A stretch of 44,942 nt of DNA, taken from positions 1-44,942 of the forward strand of contig DDDX01000034.1 in assembly GCA_002339085.1 (NCBI GenBank). The letters run 5' to 3'. Positions 24,315 to 33,072 of the stretch are shown here, piece by piece. How positions within the stretch are numbered: the first letter of the stretch is position 1; every line of letters begins with the position of its first letter. The stretch comes from Cellvibrionales bacterium UBA1969 (GTDB lineage: Bacteria > Pseudomonadota > Gammaproteobacteria > Pseudomonadales > UBA7434). A program made the translations under genes and the position numbers. The notes beneath the pieces were generated by a model, which was not told where the DNA came from, searched no databases, and saw only the letters and a program-made list of their open reading frames with translations.

Positions 24315-25479
24315 AAGGTAAATAATTAGCGGCTTGCTTAATGTTATCCTGCACTTGCTCAGCCTCTTGAACAATGTAGCGTGTAATTGCCTGGCTAAAT
24401 TGCGGATTTTTGATCCAATGGTTTGACCAGGTAGGCACTGGACGAAAACCGCGCTGAATTTTATGCTCGCCTTGTGCGCCAGCATCAAATTTTTCTAACT
24501 GCCGCTCAATACAAAACTCAATACCTTGATAATAACAGGCTTCGAAGTGCAATGATTCAGCTGACTCAATGCACCCCCAATAGCGGCCATACAAGGTATC
24601 GCTTGAAAAAAGATTTAAAGCACCAGCAATAATTTTTCCATCGCGTTTAGCCAACACTAATAACAATTGCTCTGACATTGTTTCACCAAGCGATTTGAAA
24701 AATGCCTTAGGCAGGTAGCCACCATGCCCCGATCGTTTGGCATAGGTTAACTGATAAAAGTGATAGAAGGTATCCCAAACATCCATGTTAATTTCTTCAC
24801 CAGTTAAACGAATAAGTTGAATATTTTGTTCTGTGATTAAACGCCTTTCTCTTTTAATATCTTTTCTTTTTCTCGATTTTAAGTCAGCAAGAAAGTGGTC
24901 AAAATCTCGATAGGGCGCTGTACTTTTATCACGATTAAACCAATGATACTGATGGCTGGCACGTTGCTCTATGGCCAGTAAGGCGAATGTATCAGAGCTT
25001 GCTTGTTGAGGGTATAAGAAATGAAAAGAAGAAATATCTTCTTCATGACATTTGCTTTTGCAGGCGTTGATAACCTCAGCAAAAATCAATGGCTGCTGTT
25101 GTTGGTAAGCAGGGTCAATGGCAATTCTGGTGCCAGTAACTGGGGAATAAGGGATAGCATTGAGCAACTTTGGATAATATTGTAAGCCATTACGCTGATA
25201 CGCTTCGGCCCAGGCCCAGTCAAAAATATACTCGCCGTAAGAGTGGTATTTCAAATACATGGGAAAAGCGGCTATTGGCTTGTCACCATCAAACACGATG
25301 CCGTGCTGTGGTTGCCAACCGCTTTGCGCATTACATGCCGAACCTTGCGGCTCATCGCTGCCAGCGCTTTCTAGGCCAAATAAAAATTCATAGCGTAAAA
25401 AGGGATAATCAGTGCCACAAATACCCTGCCAAGTTGACTGGCCAATTTTTTCTATCGAGTCATAAAATTTAACGTGCAT
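24304..25479 (-). CDS. FemAB-like N-acyltransferase (COG3146, GNAT fold)
   Basis: A 391-residue protein of the peptidogalycan-biosynthesis/recognition family (PF04339, COG3146). It has two GNAT-like units. Signature stretches are WAEAYQRNGLQYYPKLL, IPYSPVTGTRIAI, SRKRKDIKRERR at about 200-211 and GRYWGCIES followed by HFEACYYQGIEFCIE. The YAKRSGHGGYLPKAFF segment is strongly conserved in this group. The reaction and acceptor are not known. It is cytoplasmic by sequence. Its end overlaps the flavoprotein end by 11 bases, and ubiA follows 23 bases beyond its start side on the same strand. Confidence 0.88.
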   Translation of the reverse strand: MHVKFYDSIEKIGQSTWQGICGTDYPFLRYEFLFGLESAGSDEPQGSACNAQSGWQPQHGIVFDGDKPIAAFPMYLKYHSYGEYIFDWAWAEAYQRNGLQYYPKLLNAIPYSPVTGTRIAIDPAYQQQQPLIFAEVINACKSKCHEEDISSFHFLYPQQASSDTFALLAIEQRASHQYHWFNRDKSTAPYRDFDHFLADLKSRKRKDIKRERRLITEQNIQLIRLTGEEINMDVWDTFYHFYQLTYAKRSGHGGYLPKAFFKSLGETMSEQLLLVLAKRDGKIIAGALNLFSSDTLYGRYWGCIESAESLHFEACYYQGIEFCIERQLEKFDAGAQGEHKIQRGFRPVPTWSNHWIKNPQFSQAITRYIVQEAEQVQDNIKQAANYLPFKA

Positions 25480-25502
25480 GATATTACTTCTAGTCGGAGT
25501 TA

Positions 25503-26381
25503 CTAAGTTGGCGTGATAATGGCAAGGTCGGCGACAATACCAATAAACACAATCAGGCCGACAAGGTTATTATTTAAAAACGCCTTAAAGCACGCTGCTG
25601 GAGCTCGATCTTTTATTAAGTATTGCTGGTATAGAAACAAGCCTGAAATAATTAATAAGCTCGAATAATAAATATTACCGAGTGTTTGTTGATAACCGAT
25701 CAATGCCAGTAAGGCCAGAAAAAATAACTGCAATAAGGCGGTTATTATTCGGTCATAACGGCCGAACAAAATCGCCGTTGATTTAACATTAATTTTAAGG
25801 TCGTCTTCGCGATCAACCATGGCATAAAAGGTGTCGTAGGCAACCACCCAAAAAATCACTGCAAAGTAGAGAGCTAATGCAACTAACGGGACGTTATTGG
25901 TTTGTGCAGCAAAGGCCATCGGTATAGAGCAGCTGAAAGCCATGCCTAATATTACTTGCGGCAATTGTGTGAAGCGCTTAGTGAAGGGGTATAAGGTTGC
26001 GAGCAAAAAAGCCAACACCGCGTAGCCTGCGGTTAATGTATTGGTAAACAGTAATAACACCGCGGCAGATAAGCAAAGCAAGATAAACAACTGCAATGCT
26101 TCTGCACTGCTAATAACCGCGGTTACTAAGGGTCTATTTTGAGTGCGCTGGACATGACCATCAATGCGTCGGTCGGCAAAGTCATTAATCACGCAGCCGG
26201 CTGAACGCATCAAAAATGCGCCACTGATAAATACCAGTAATAAGCTCAGATCTGGCACTCCTTTTGCGGCAAGCCAGAGCGACCATAAGGCAGGCCACAT
26301 CACTAAGTAAGTACCAATTGGGCGGTCGATACGCATTAAGGCGGAATAATGGCTGAGATTTTTTGAGGTTAAGGCAAGCAT
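25503..26381 (-). CDS. ubiA: UbiA, 4-hydroxybenzoate polyprenyltransferase
   Basis: A 292-residue inner-membrane prenyltransferase with eight or nine helices. The first Asp-rich motif is NDFADRRIDGHVQRTQNRP (about 66-84) and the second DREDDLKINVKST (about 189-201); both bind Mg-diphosphate. It attaches the polyprenyl tail to 4-hydroxybenzoate, the second step of ubiquinone synthesis. Substrate is supplied by UbiC, encoded just upstream (50-base gap, same strand). Length and motif spacing match the family. Confidence 0.95.
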   Translation of the reverse strand: MLALTSKNLSHYSALMRIDRPIGTYLVMWPALWSLWLAAKGVPDLSLLLVFISGAFLMRSAGCVINDFADRRIDGHVQRTQNRPLVTAVISSAEALQLFILLCLSAAVLLLFTNTLTAGYAVLAFLLATLYPFTKRFTQLPQVILGMAFSCSIPMAFAAQTNNVPLVALALYFAVIFWVVAYDTFYAMVDREDDLKINVKSTAILFGRYDRIITALLQLFFLALLALIGYQQTLGNIYYSSLLIISGLFLYQQYLIKDRAPAACFKAFLNNNLVGLIVFIGIVADLAIITPT

Positions 26382-26430
26382 AGTAAAAGTCTAATAGCAG
26401 AGTCGGGGGCTTGGCAACTGTTGCGATCAA

Positions 26431-27063
26431 TTAAGGTTGAAATGCAGGAAGGAATATCTCGTTAACCAACAGTGGTTTATCATATACCACAAACCGTGAT
26501 CGCCTTCCCCACTGACAAATTTGATCTGCGCTAATTGCGTTAAGCACCTCTTTAGGCAAATGATCGGCAGTATATTGAGCCACTTCGAACGGGCTGCGTA
26601 TAAGTCCTGGCGTATTAAATAACAATTGCCCCAGTGGCTGGTTATCAAAATCGCGTAAATGGGCGAGCTCATCATGCAATGAGCTTTCAGGCATCACCGT
26701 TTTCGCGTAGACCCAAGGTTGTTGGCAGCAGTAAAGCAAGACTTCGCGAATCAAGCAGGGGTGAGAAGTATCTTGGCCTAGCAGTGCGGCTTCTGATGGA
26801 TCGGGGTTAGCCCATGCTTGACGTAAAACGTCAACATAAAATTGGTTTTGGCTTTTTTTGACGAGCCTTTCCGTGAGAGAGCCTTGATCGAGCAACCACG
26901 CTTGTTCTTGGGTCGATAAAATATCACCGCTGATGGTGTTAAAGTCGCGCCATGTGGGGCTTTGTGGCTGGTAACGGGTGGGTTGTTGATCGTACAATAT
27001 GTGGTTTTCCGTATGCTGATCCGCGGGTTTATGTAAACAAGGTCCTGTTAAGACGCAAGCCAT
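26431..27063 (-). CDS. ubiC: UbiC, chorismate--pyruvate lyase
   Basis: A 210-residue enzyme producing 4-hydroxybenzoate and pyruvate from chorismate, the first committed step of ubiquinone synthesis. Family stretches are DQGSLTERLVKKSQNQF, LIREVLLYC, WVYAKTVMPESSL and CQWGRRSRFVVYDKPLLVNEIFL at the C-terminus; Arg in SLTERL and Glu in VNEIFLP are the expected ligand-binding residues. The N-terminal 35 residues are atypical, so the true start may be internal, though ATG 27063 is the frame's first. It lies upstream of ubiA and is divergent from the rubredoxin fusion gene. Confidence 0.9.
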   Translation of the reverse strand: MACVLTGPCLHKPADQHTENHILYDQQPTRYQPQSPTWRDFNTISGDILSTQEQAWLLDQGSLTERLVKKSQNQFYVDVLRQAWANPDPSEAALLGQDTSHPCLIREVLLYCCQQPWVYAKTVMPESSLHDELAHLRDFDNQPLGQLLFNTPGLIRSPFEVAQYTADHLPKEVLNAISADQICQWGRRSRFVVYDKPLLVNEIFLPAFQP

Positions 27064-27200
27064 TGCGGTGATCGATAATGTTTGCTTTCCAGATTGATGA
27101 GAATGCGGTATTCGCTCTAAACATGCAAGCTGAAGGCACTGTAAGCAGCGCTTAAGCGGAACAACAAGAATGATTTAATGATGGGTTTGAGGTTGGGTAA

Positions 27201-28661
27201 ATGAAAAAGTGGGAATGTATCGTTTGTGGCTGGATTTATGATGAAGCAAAAGGCTGGCCAGAAGACGGAATAGCACCTGGTACTCGCTGGGAGGACGTAC
27301 CAGAAGATTGGTTATGTCCAGATTGTGGTGTTGGAAAGCTTGATTTTGAAATGATTGAAATGGCCGATGACGCGTCAGAGCCGGTCGAAAGCGAAACAGC
27401 GGCTCCCTTGCCTAAGCCCGTTATCGAGGCGGTTCCCTCAGCAACGCCAAGTAGCGCCCAACAAGCAACAATGAATATGGGCACGTCCGTTGACGATCGC
27501 GATGGCAAGGCCCCGGTTGTCATTATCGGCACAGGCTTAGCTGGCTATAATTTGGCCAGAGAATTTAGGAAGCTGGATAAGACAACACCACTTCTATTGA
27601 TTAGTTCTGATGACGGATGTTCGTATTCGAAGCCAATGTTGTCGACCGGCTTCACTAAAGATAACACGGCTGACGATTTGGCAATGGCCGATGCGGGTAA
27701 AATGGCCAAGCAATTACAGGCCAGTATTTGGACCTTTACCGAAGTCACAGCGATTGATACCCAAGCCCAAACCATTTCAGTGGGCGCATCGATTGCGGTA
27801 CATTATAAGTCGCTAGTATTAGCCTGGGGCGCCGATGTCATCAGTCCGCCGATGTCAGGCACAGGCTTGGATAAGGTCGTCTCGATTAATGACTTATTGG
27901 ATTATGATGACTTTAGAACACGGCTGAAAAAAACCGATGCGAAGAAGGTCTTCATTATCGGTGCGGGCCTAATCGGCTCTGAGTTTGCTAATGATTTATT
28001 GAATGGCGGTTTTACCGTAGAGGCGGTCGATCCATTGGCTTACAATTTAGCATCTTTGCTGCCTCCGCAAGCGGGGCATGCAGTTCAAAAGGCCTTAGAG
28101 AAAGCGGGCGCTCACTTCAATTTTGGGACAGTCGCAGAATCGATTGATAGTCAGGGTGACGGCGTACGAATCACACTCGCCAACGGGGATCAGACCGAAG
28201 CGGATATTGTGGTTTCGGCGGTTGGTGTTAGGCCGCGTATACAGTTGGCAGAGGCCAGCGGTATTCAGGTTAACCGTGGCATCGTTGCCAATCGCTTATT
28301 AGCAACCAGTGCGCCAAATGTCTACAGCTTGGGCGATTGTGCCGAGGTTGAAGGTCACGTGCTTTACTACGTCGCGCCGTTAATGGCGGCCGCTAGAGCT
28401 TTGGCTAAAACGCTATCAGGGACGCCAACAGAGGTGGTTTATCCAGCGATGCCGGTGGCCATTAAAACGCCTGCCTGTCCGGTGGTTGTCTCGCCGCCAC
28501 CTCATGGTGCCGAAGGACAGTGGGAGATCAGCGGCGATGGCCACGACATTGTGGCACTGTTTAAAGACGCGGCGAATAATTTATTGGGCTTTGCGCTCAC
28601 CGGCAATGGCACTAATGAAAAGCAGGCGTTACAAAAGTTACTGCCTGCTATTTTGCCCTAA
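27201..28661 (+). CDS. Rubredoxin fused to NADH:rubredoxin reductase (RubA-RubB-like)
   Basis: A 486-residue fusion. Residues 1-52 are a complete rubredoxin with iron ligands Cys6, Cys9, Cys39 and Cys42 (CIVCG and CPDCG). A Pro/Ala/Glu-rich linker (about 55-100) joins a two-dinucleotide-binding flavoprotein: FAD motif VIIGTGLAGYNLAREF near 105 and NAD motif IIGAGLIGSEFAND near 250; the C-terminal half has the NVYSLGDCAEV FAD contact. It would pass electrons from NADH to rubredoxin in one chain, possibly feeding alkane hydroxylase or an oxygen/peroxide-reducing enzyme elsewhere. In Pseudomonas the two are separate genes near ubiA-ubiC. Confidence 0.92.
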   Translation: MKKWECIVCGWIYDEAKGWPEDGIAPGTRWEDVPEDWLCPDCGVGKLDFEMIEMADDASEPVESETAAPLPKPVIEAVPSATPSSAQQATMNMGTSVDDRDGKAPVVIIGTGLAGYNLAREFRKLDKTTPLLLISSDDGCSYSKPMLSTGFTKDNTADDLAMADAGKMAKQLQASIWTFTEVTAIDTQAQTISVGASIAVHYKSLVLAWGADVISPPMSGTGLDKVVSINDLLDYDDFRTRLKKTDAKKVFIIGAGLIGSEFANDLLNGGFTVEAVDPLAYNLASLLPPQAGHAVQKALEKAGAHFNFGTVAESIDSQGDGVRITLANGDQTEADIVVSAVGVRPRIQLAEASGIQVNRGIVANRLLATSAPNVYSLGDCAEVEGHVLYYVAPLMAAARALAKTLSGTPTEVVYPAMPVAIKTPACPVVVSPPPHGAEGQWEISGDGHDIVALFKDAANNLLGFALTGNGTNEKQALQKLLPAILP

Positions 28662-28743
28662 CAGAATTTTAAAGATCGCATTTTGCGATTAAATTTGCGA
28701 TATTAGTCGCACAGCTTAAATACACTAATAAATGGGGAATACT

Positions 28744-29022
28744 ATGAACAAAACTGAATTAGCCACTATTGTTGCCGACAAAGCCGATATCTCAAAAGAA
28801 AAGGCGAGCGAAGTTGTCACAGCGATCACTGACGAGATTACAGCGGCATTGGCCAGAGAAGAGTCGGTGAGCTTAATTGGTTTTGGTAGTTTTGTGCGTC
28901 GATCACGAGCGGCACGAAAGGGTAAAAATCCACAAACAGGCCAAGAAATTGATATCGCGGCTAGTAATTCTGTCGGCTTTAAAGCCGGTAAAGCATTAAA
29001 AGATTCAGTTAATGGCGGCTAA
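28744..29022 (+). CDS. HU-family DNA-binding protein
   Basis: A 92-residue histone-like protein of the HU/IHF fold. MNKTELATIVADKADISKEKA begins the helical body, GFGSFVRRSRAARKGKNPQTG is the DNA-binding arm with Pro at the tip, and FKAGKALKDSVNG closes the protein. It bends and compacts DNA as homo- or heterodimer. The frame also contains ATG 28732, but GGGGA sits six bases before ATG 28744, and that start gives the normal HU N-terminus. A rho-independent terminator follows. Confidence 0.95.
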   Translation: MNKTELATIVADKADISKEKASEVVTAITDEITAALAREESVSLIGFGSFVRRSRAARKGKNPQTGQEIDIAASNSVGFKAGKALKDSVNGG

Positions 29023-29047
29023 CCAACAGCCAGTACATCGATCATCA

Positions 29048-29075
29048 AAATAGAGCCAATAGGCTCTATTTTTTT
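29048..29075 (+). terminator. Rho-independent terminator after the HU gene
   Basis: A perfect stem (AAATAGAGCC, loop AATA, GGCTCTATTT) is followed by a T-tract. It lies 26 bases after the HU stop and 56 before the symporter start. Confidence 0.85.
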
Positions 29076-29130
29076 ATCCGCAAGAAATAAACCGTAGTAT
29101 GATGAAGCAAATAATCGCTAAGGGTGGACA

Positions 29131-30399
29131 ATGAGTTTAACGAAGAAAATTTTCATTGCTATGGCATTGGGTATCCTGTTTGGCTCGTTGGCCAATATTG
29201 TCGCACCTCTGCCTTATCAATCCCTAATAGAGAATATTGTCTTTCTTGGTCTATTTGATCTTATTGGAAAAATTTTTATAGCCTCCTTAAAAGTTCTTGT
29301 GGTCCCGATGGTTTTCATTTCACTGACCTGTGGTGCGGCTAGCTTAGGTGGCCACGGTAATATGGGGGCGATGGCAGGGAAAACGATTGGTCTTTATTTA
29401 ATGACCACAGCGATCGCAATCAGCATTGCTTTGAGTCTTGCTCTGTTAATCGAGCCAGGCAAGCAGGGCGGCTTTACTGTGCAGTCAGCGGATGAGTCTT
29501 CTTATCAAGCGGTACCAGCACCCCCATTAAAAGAAGTATTGATCAATATCTTTCCGGACAACCCGGTTAAAGCCATGGCTGAAGGGAACATGTTGCAAGT
29601 TATCGTATTTGCTATTTTATTTGGCATTGCTATTTCACGGTCTGACCAGCTGGGTGTCAAAGTGCTTAAAAGTTTCGAGTCCCTGAATGCCGTTATCATG
29701 GAAATGATTATGATGTTGATGCAATTAGCGCCTTACGGGGTTTTTTGCTTGCTGGCGAAAATTTTTTATAGCACGGGTTTTGATCTTATCCAACAATTAC
29801 TGGCGTATTTTCTAACCGTAGTGACAGCATTAGTATTTCACGCGGCGGTGATTTATACCTTGTTGTTACGTGTATTGACTGGCTTTAGTCCTCGCCAATT
29901 TCTTCACCATTTAAGACCGGTGTTAATGTTTGGATTTTCAACTGCATCGAGCAATGCCACCATGCCCATTACCTTAGATACTGTGCAAAAGAAAATGGGC
30001 GTTAAAAAATCGGTTGCGGCATTTACAATTCCCCTCGGTGCAACGATTAATATGGACGGTACTGCAATCATGCAGGGAGTGGCTACGGTTTTTATCGCTC
30101 AAGCTTATCAAATTGATGTGGGTGTGATGGGCTACTTGACCGTTATTCTAACCGCTACTTTAGCGTCGGTGGGCACTGCGGGAGTACCCGGTGTCGGTTT
30201 GATTACCTTAGCTCTTGTATTGCAACAAGTCGGATTGCCCGTTGAGGGCATTGCTTTGATAATTGGCGTTGATCGCTTGCTCGATATGTTGAGAACAGCT
30301 GTAAATTTAACAGGCGATTCCCTCGTGGCATGTGTCGTAGCGAACAGTGAGCAAGCGATTGACAAAACGGTGTTTAATCAAAAAAGTGCCAATGAATAA
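29131..30399 (+). CDS. Dicarboxylate/amino acid:cation symporter (DAACS family)
   Basis: A 422-residue Glt-fold secondary transporter of the inner membrane with eight helices and two re-entrant hairpins. Signature elements are SSNATMPITLDTVQ (HP1 tip), IPLGATINMDGTAIM (NMDGT of helix 7) and the HP2 region TAGVPGVGLI, with VDRLLDMLRTAVNLTGDSL (helix 8, substrate contacts Asp, Arg and Thr). It imports glutamate, aspartate or C4-dicarboxylates with Na+ or H+; substrate not resolved. The start ATG 29131 follows AGGGTGG. Its last eight bases overlap the next gene. Confidence 0.93.
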   Translation: MSLTKKIFIAMALGILFGSLANIVAPLPYQSLIENIVFLGLFDLIGKIFIASLKVLVVPMVFISLTCGAASLGGHGNMGAMAGKTIGLYLMTTAIAISIALSLALLIEPGKQGGFTVQSADESSYQAVPAPPLKEVLINIFPDNPVKAMAEGNMLQVIVFAILFGIAISRSDQLGVKVLKSFESLNAVIMEMIMMLMQLAPYGVFCLLAKIFYSTGFDLIQQLLAYFLTVVTALVFHAAVIYTLLLRVLTGFSPRQFLHHLRPVLMFGFSTASSNATMPITLDTVQKKMGVKKSVAAFTIPLGATINMDGTAIMQGVATVFIAQAYQIDVGVMGYLTVILTATLASVGTAGVPGVGLITLALVLQQVGLPVEGIALIIGVDRLLDMLRTAVNLTGDSLVACVVANSEQAIDKTVFNQKSANE

Positions 30400-30673
30400 T
30401 TATCAGATCAAACAACAGTTTAAACAAAAGGCTATAAGGTTTTATTTAGTCAATATCATGATGGCAGTGATAATTGCGGCAGCGCTTTGGTTGACGAAAC
30501 AGTGGGGCGTCTACCAGCAAACCTTTGTTCCAACAGTGGTTATTTTCTTTTTATGGATATTTAATATTGATAAAGTTTATCGCTGCCCGGCATGTGGGAA
30601 AAACCCTCGTGGTAAGGAGGGCTTAATTTATTTGCCCAAAAAATGTGGGCATTGCGGCGTCGAGTTAAGATAA
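30392..30673 (+). CDS. Small membrane protein with C-terminal zinc ribbon
   Basis: A 93-residue protein of unknown function. Two hydrophobic helices (about 17-37 and 43-61) are followed by a cytoplasmic-type zinc ribbon: CPACG near residue 66 and CGHCG near 86. It starts at ATG 30392 inside the end of the symporter gene (8-base overlap) and is therefore probably translationally coupled to it. The frame is open further upstream to 30347 but those residues lie deep in the symporter gene. It may be a membrane-anchored metal sensor or chaperone; that is inference. Its stop directly abuts the convergent gpx stop. Confidence 0.75.
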   Translation: MNNYQIKQQFKQKAIRFYLVNIMMAVIIAAALWLTKQWGVYQQTFVPTVVIFFLWIFNIDKVYRCPACGKNPRGKEGLIYLPKKCGHCGVELR

Positions 30674-31153
30674 TTACAAAGCCGCTTCTATCGCCGTGGC
30701 AATATCACTAGGTTTAACGGTCGGAGCAAATCGCTTCAGTACCTCACCATCACGACCAATTAAGAATTTAGTGAAATTCCACTTAATCCCCTCTGAGCCA
30801 AGGATGCCTTTAGCAGAATTTTTCAGATGATTAAACAGTGGGTGGGCGTTGTTTCCATTGACGTCAATTTTTTCAGCCATGGTGAAGCTAACGCCATAAT
30901 TGAGTTGGCAAAATTCTGTGATTTCACTTATGCTACCAGGATCTTGTTTGCCAAATTGATTACAAGGAAAGCCAAGTACCACTAGACCCTTTCCTGAATA
31001 CTCTTTATTGAGTTGCTCGAGACCTTCGAATTGCGGCGTAAATCCGCATTTGCTGGCAGTATTGATTATTAACAAAACCTTATCTTTATAGTCTGCCATT
31101 GACTGCGAGCTGCCATCGGCGAGGGTAAAATTTAAATCATATATGCCAGTCAT
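30674..31153 (-). CDS. Glutathione peroxidase (Cys type)
   Basis: A 159-residue GPx-family thiol peroxidase. NTASKCGFTPQFEGL carries the peroxidatic Cys36, a cysteine rather than selenocysteine; the triad partners are Gln in FPCNQFGKQ (near 71) and Trp in KWNFTKFLIG (near 125). A second Cys in FPCNQF, and none at the usual extended resolving site, is typical of BtuE-like enzymes. Cys-type GPx often uses thioredoxin rather than glutathione. It reduces organic peroxides in the cytoplasm. It lies downstream of the SirB1-like gene on the same strand with a 120-bp gap. Confidence 0.95.
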   Translation of the reverse strand: MTGIYDLNFTLADGSSQSMADYKDKVLLIINTASKCGFTPQFEGLEQLNKEYSGKGLVVLGFPCNQFGKQDPGSISEITEFCQLNYGVSFTMAEKIDVNGNNAHPLFNHLKNSAKGILGSEGIKWNFTKFLIGRDGEVLKRFAPTVKPSDIATAIEAAL

Positions 31154-31273
31154 AATTAATACTCTTCTTTGAACTAAGGTGAATGGATTGTTAAGTAACG
31201 AGCTAATTATACCTTAATTAACTGGCATTATAGGAAAAACTCGACGATCAAAGAAAAGGTTAACCAATATTTA

Positions 31274-32140
31274 TTACCGTTGCTGCATCAATAAACGCAA
31301 CACCCGATTTGCGCTATTTTTTCTATAATGTGATTTAGATTGTTTTATATAGCGGCTGAGTACAGTAATTGCTGTTTTAGCTTGGTTAGCCCTAGCATAG
31401 AGTAGACCTGCATCATAAAGAAAGCGAGATTCTTCAGGCGCAATTTGCTGCATTGTGATAACGGCAGCCAGTGCAGCACGGAAGTTTTTACGCTGTTTTT
31501 GTTGTTGCTTGATATTATTCTGTAACTTTAGAAGTATAGAGCGATTTTCAATAGCGCTATAATGTTTATATTCAAGCTCAGCTTGGAAGCCTAAGGTCTG
31601 TTTAACTAGGCTTCGAAGATCGGAAGCATTTAATGCTTTAGCGCGATTAAATGGGTCAAAAATAATTCGCTCACCGTTTGCCTCAAGCCGACAAACAAAG
31701 TGTCCGGGTATTGCAATACCATCAGCTGTCCAGCCTTGTGATCGCGCTAAATGCATGCATAAGATAGCTAGATTAATGGGGGTTCCTTTTCGTCGCTCTA
31801 GCATGTCACAAAAATCAGTTTTTGCGGAGGGGTCATTAACAGAGCGCTCATTATGAAACTGGTACTGGTCAAACACCACGGCCCTTATCGCCGCTAATTT
31901 CTTAATGATATCGTGCTGTGTGGCGCGGCCGAAGCTATCGGTAGAGGGGTCGCCACCAGCAAAACCTATATAATACGCGTGAACAGAGTCAGAAAGTTCA
32001 GCGAGCTTGTGGGTGTAAAAGTCGGCATTATGGTTTGGTTTGGTAGATAAACCAATTGCGGCGCATGCTAAGCATATATCGTTGTCTTTAATATTTCCGA
32101 TGACCGCCAAATGCTGATTGGGGTTAAGGCATTGGTCCAT
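31274..32140 (-). CDS. SirB1-family transglutaminase-like/TPR protein
   Basis: A 288-residue protein of the SirB1 family (transglut_core2 domain plus a C-terminal TPR pair). The core reads ERRKGTPINLAILCMHLARS, IPGHFVCRLE and RIIFDPFNRA, corresponding to the transglutaminase-like fold, where Cys in the ILCM stretch, His in PGHF and Asp in IFDPF align with the usual triad, although the catalytic role in SirB1 proteins is not established. TPR-like helices occupy about 220-285. A ribosome binding site AAGGA lies seven bases before ATG 32140. Its place in regulation is unknown. It is divergent from DUF2489 across a 405-bp gap. Confidence 0.87.
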   Translation of the reverse strand: MDQCLNPNQHLAVIGNIKDNDICLACAAIGLSTKPNHNADFYTHKLAELSDSVHAYYIGFAGGDPSTDSFGRATQHDIIKKLAAIRAVVFDQYQFHNERSVNDPSAKTDFCDMLERRKGTPINLAILCMHLARSQGWTADGIAIPGHFVCRLEANGERIIFDPFNRAKALNASDLRSLVKQTLGFQAELEYKHYSAIENRSILLKLQNNIKQQQKQRKNFRAALAAVITMQQIAPEESRFLYDAGLLYARANQAKTAITVLSRYIKQSKSHYRKNSANRVLRLLMQQR

Positions 32141-32545
32141 AGGGCATTCCTTGATTGTTTTTTATATTTATAATCATTCTAGCTTTGTGAACTATTTACA
32201 TCGTATGTGGTTGATACGGTTGTATTAAAAAGCTGAATGCCTCATCATGACACAAATTCTTAAAGAAAGTACAAAATTGTAATGTGTAGAGCAATTACTA
32301 ACCATCGAACAGCTATTTTTGTTTTTTTATACTCAGAAACGACATTTCTGGTTGATTTTCATCCGATAAAAAAGGCCTGTTTTATACCATGTTGGTAAGA
32401 GTATGGAGTAACTGTGCGGCAATCGGGGTTTTTTAGCACACCCAAATGGCTGTTAATCATTCAATAAAGCAAACCATAGCAATACTGTGCACGTAAAATG
32501 TCATTCAAGAAATTACCAGCTTAAAATAGGAGCTAAGTCCTAGCC
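32141..32545. other. 405-bp intergenic region between divergent SirB1-like and DUF2489 genes
   Basis: No gene, tRNA or long ORF was seen on either strand. There is a small hairpin CAGAAA-CGACA-TTTCTG at 32334-32350 and AT-rich stretches suitable for promoters, but no sequence I can assign to a named regulator. It presumably holds both divergent promoters and long 5' leaders. Confidence 0.5.
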
Positions 32546-33001
32546 ATGGAAAAATACGCGCAATTGATCATGCTGTTAACTATTACATGGCTAGGCGTAT
32601 ATGCTGTGCAGATTTGTTGGCAGTTGTGGCAGCAAAAAAAAATAGCTCAGCAGGCTCAAGCGGAGCTTCAGCGGCAGCGTAGTGAAAGTCGTCGTGAGCA
32701 CCAAGAGAGCATTGCAGTATTGATTCGTTGTTTGTCGCAAAAGCAAGTATCTGTAACAGAAGCCTCGATTCGCATTTCAGGTTTAGCCAAGATGCTTGAT
32801 CTTAATGAAGAAGAACGGAAGCAGTATCAAGCATTTGATGATCTAGCTTTCGCAACGTCACACATACCAATACTAGGCGATTGGAAGCGGCTATCGAGCA
32901 AAGAGCAATACAAATTTACGCTTCAACGTGAAACAATTGAATCTCAATTTGAGGAGCGTATCCAGCATGCAGTGATAGCGGTCGACCAAATGCTTAACTA
33001 A
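32546..33001 (+). CDS. DUF2489 family protein, single-pass membrane anchored
   Basis: A 151-residue protein. A single hydrophobic helix (about 8-28) is followed by a Gln/Arg/Glu-rich coiled coil (30-55) and then a compact domain with IAVLIRCLSQKQVSVTEASIR, GLAKMLDL and HIPILGDWKRLSSKEQ, the DUF2489 pattern. Function is unknown; the family is common in Pseudomonas and relatives, often near folA. An AGGAG lies 13 bases before ATG 32546, longer than usual. The folA gene follows on the same strand. Confidence 0.82.
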   Translation: MEKYAQLIMLLTITWLGVYAVQICWQLWQQKKIAQQAQAELQRQRSESRREHQESIAVLIRCLSQKQVSVTEASIRISGLAKMLDLNEEERKQYQAFDDLAFATSHIPILGDWKRLSSKEQYKFTLQRETIESQFEERIQHAVIAVDQMLN

Positions 33002-33072
33002 CGCTAGGTATTCATAAGTAAAGATATTAATACCGACAGTTTTTAATTTCCCACCGCTTGGAAACAAAGTTT

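Noticed and set aside
28675..28689. ATCGCA-TTT-TGCGAT hairpin after the rubredoxin fusion gene
   Set aside because: Short 6-bp stem without a T-tract; part of a TTTGCGAT repetition before the HU gene and too weak to call as a terminator.
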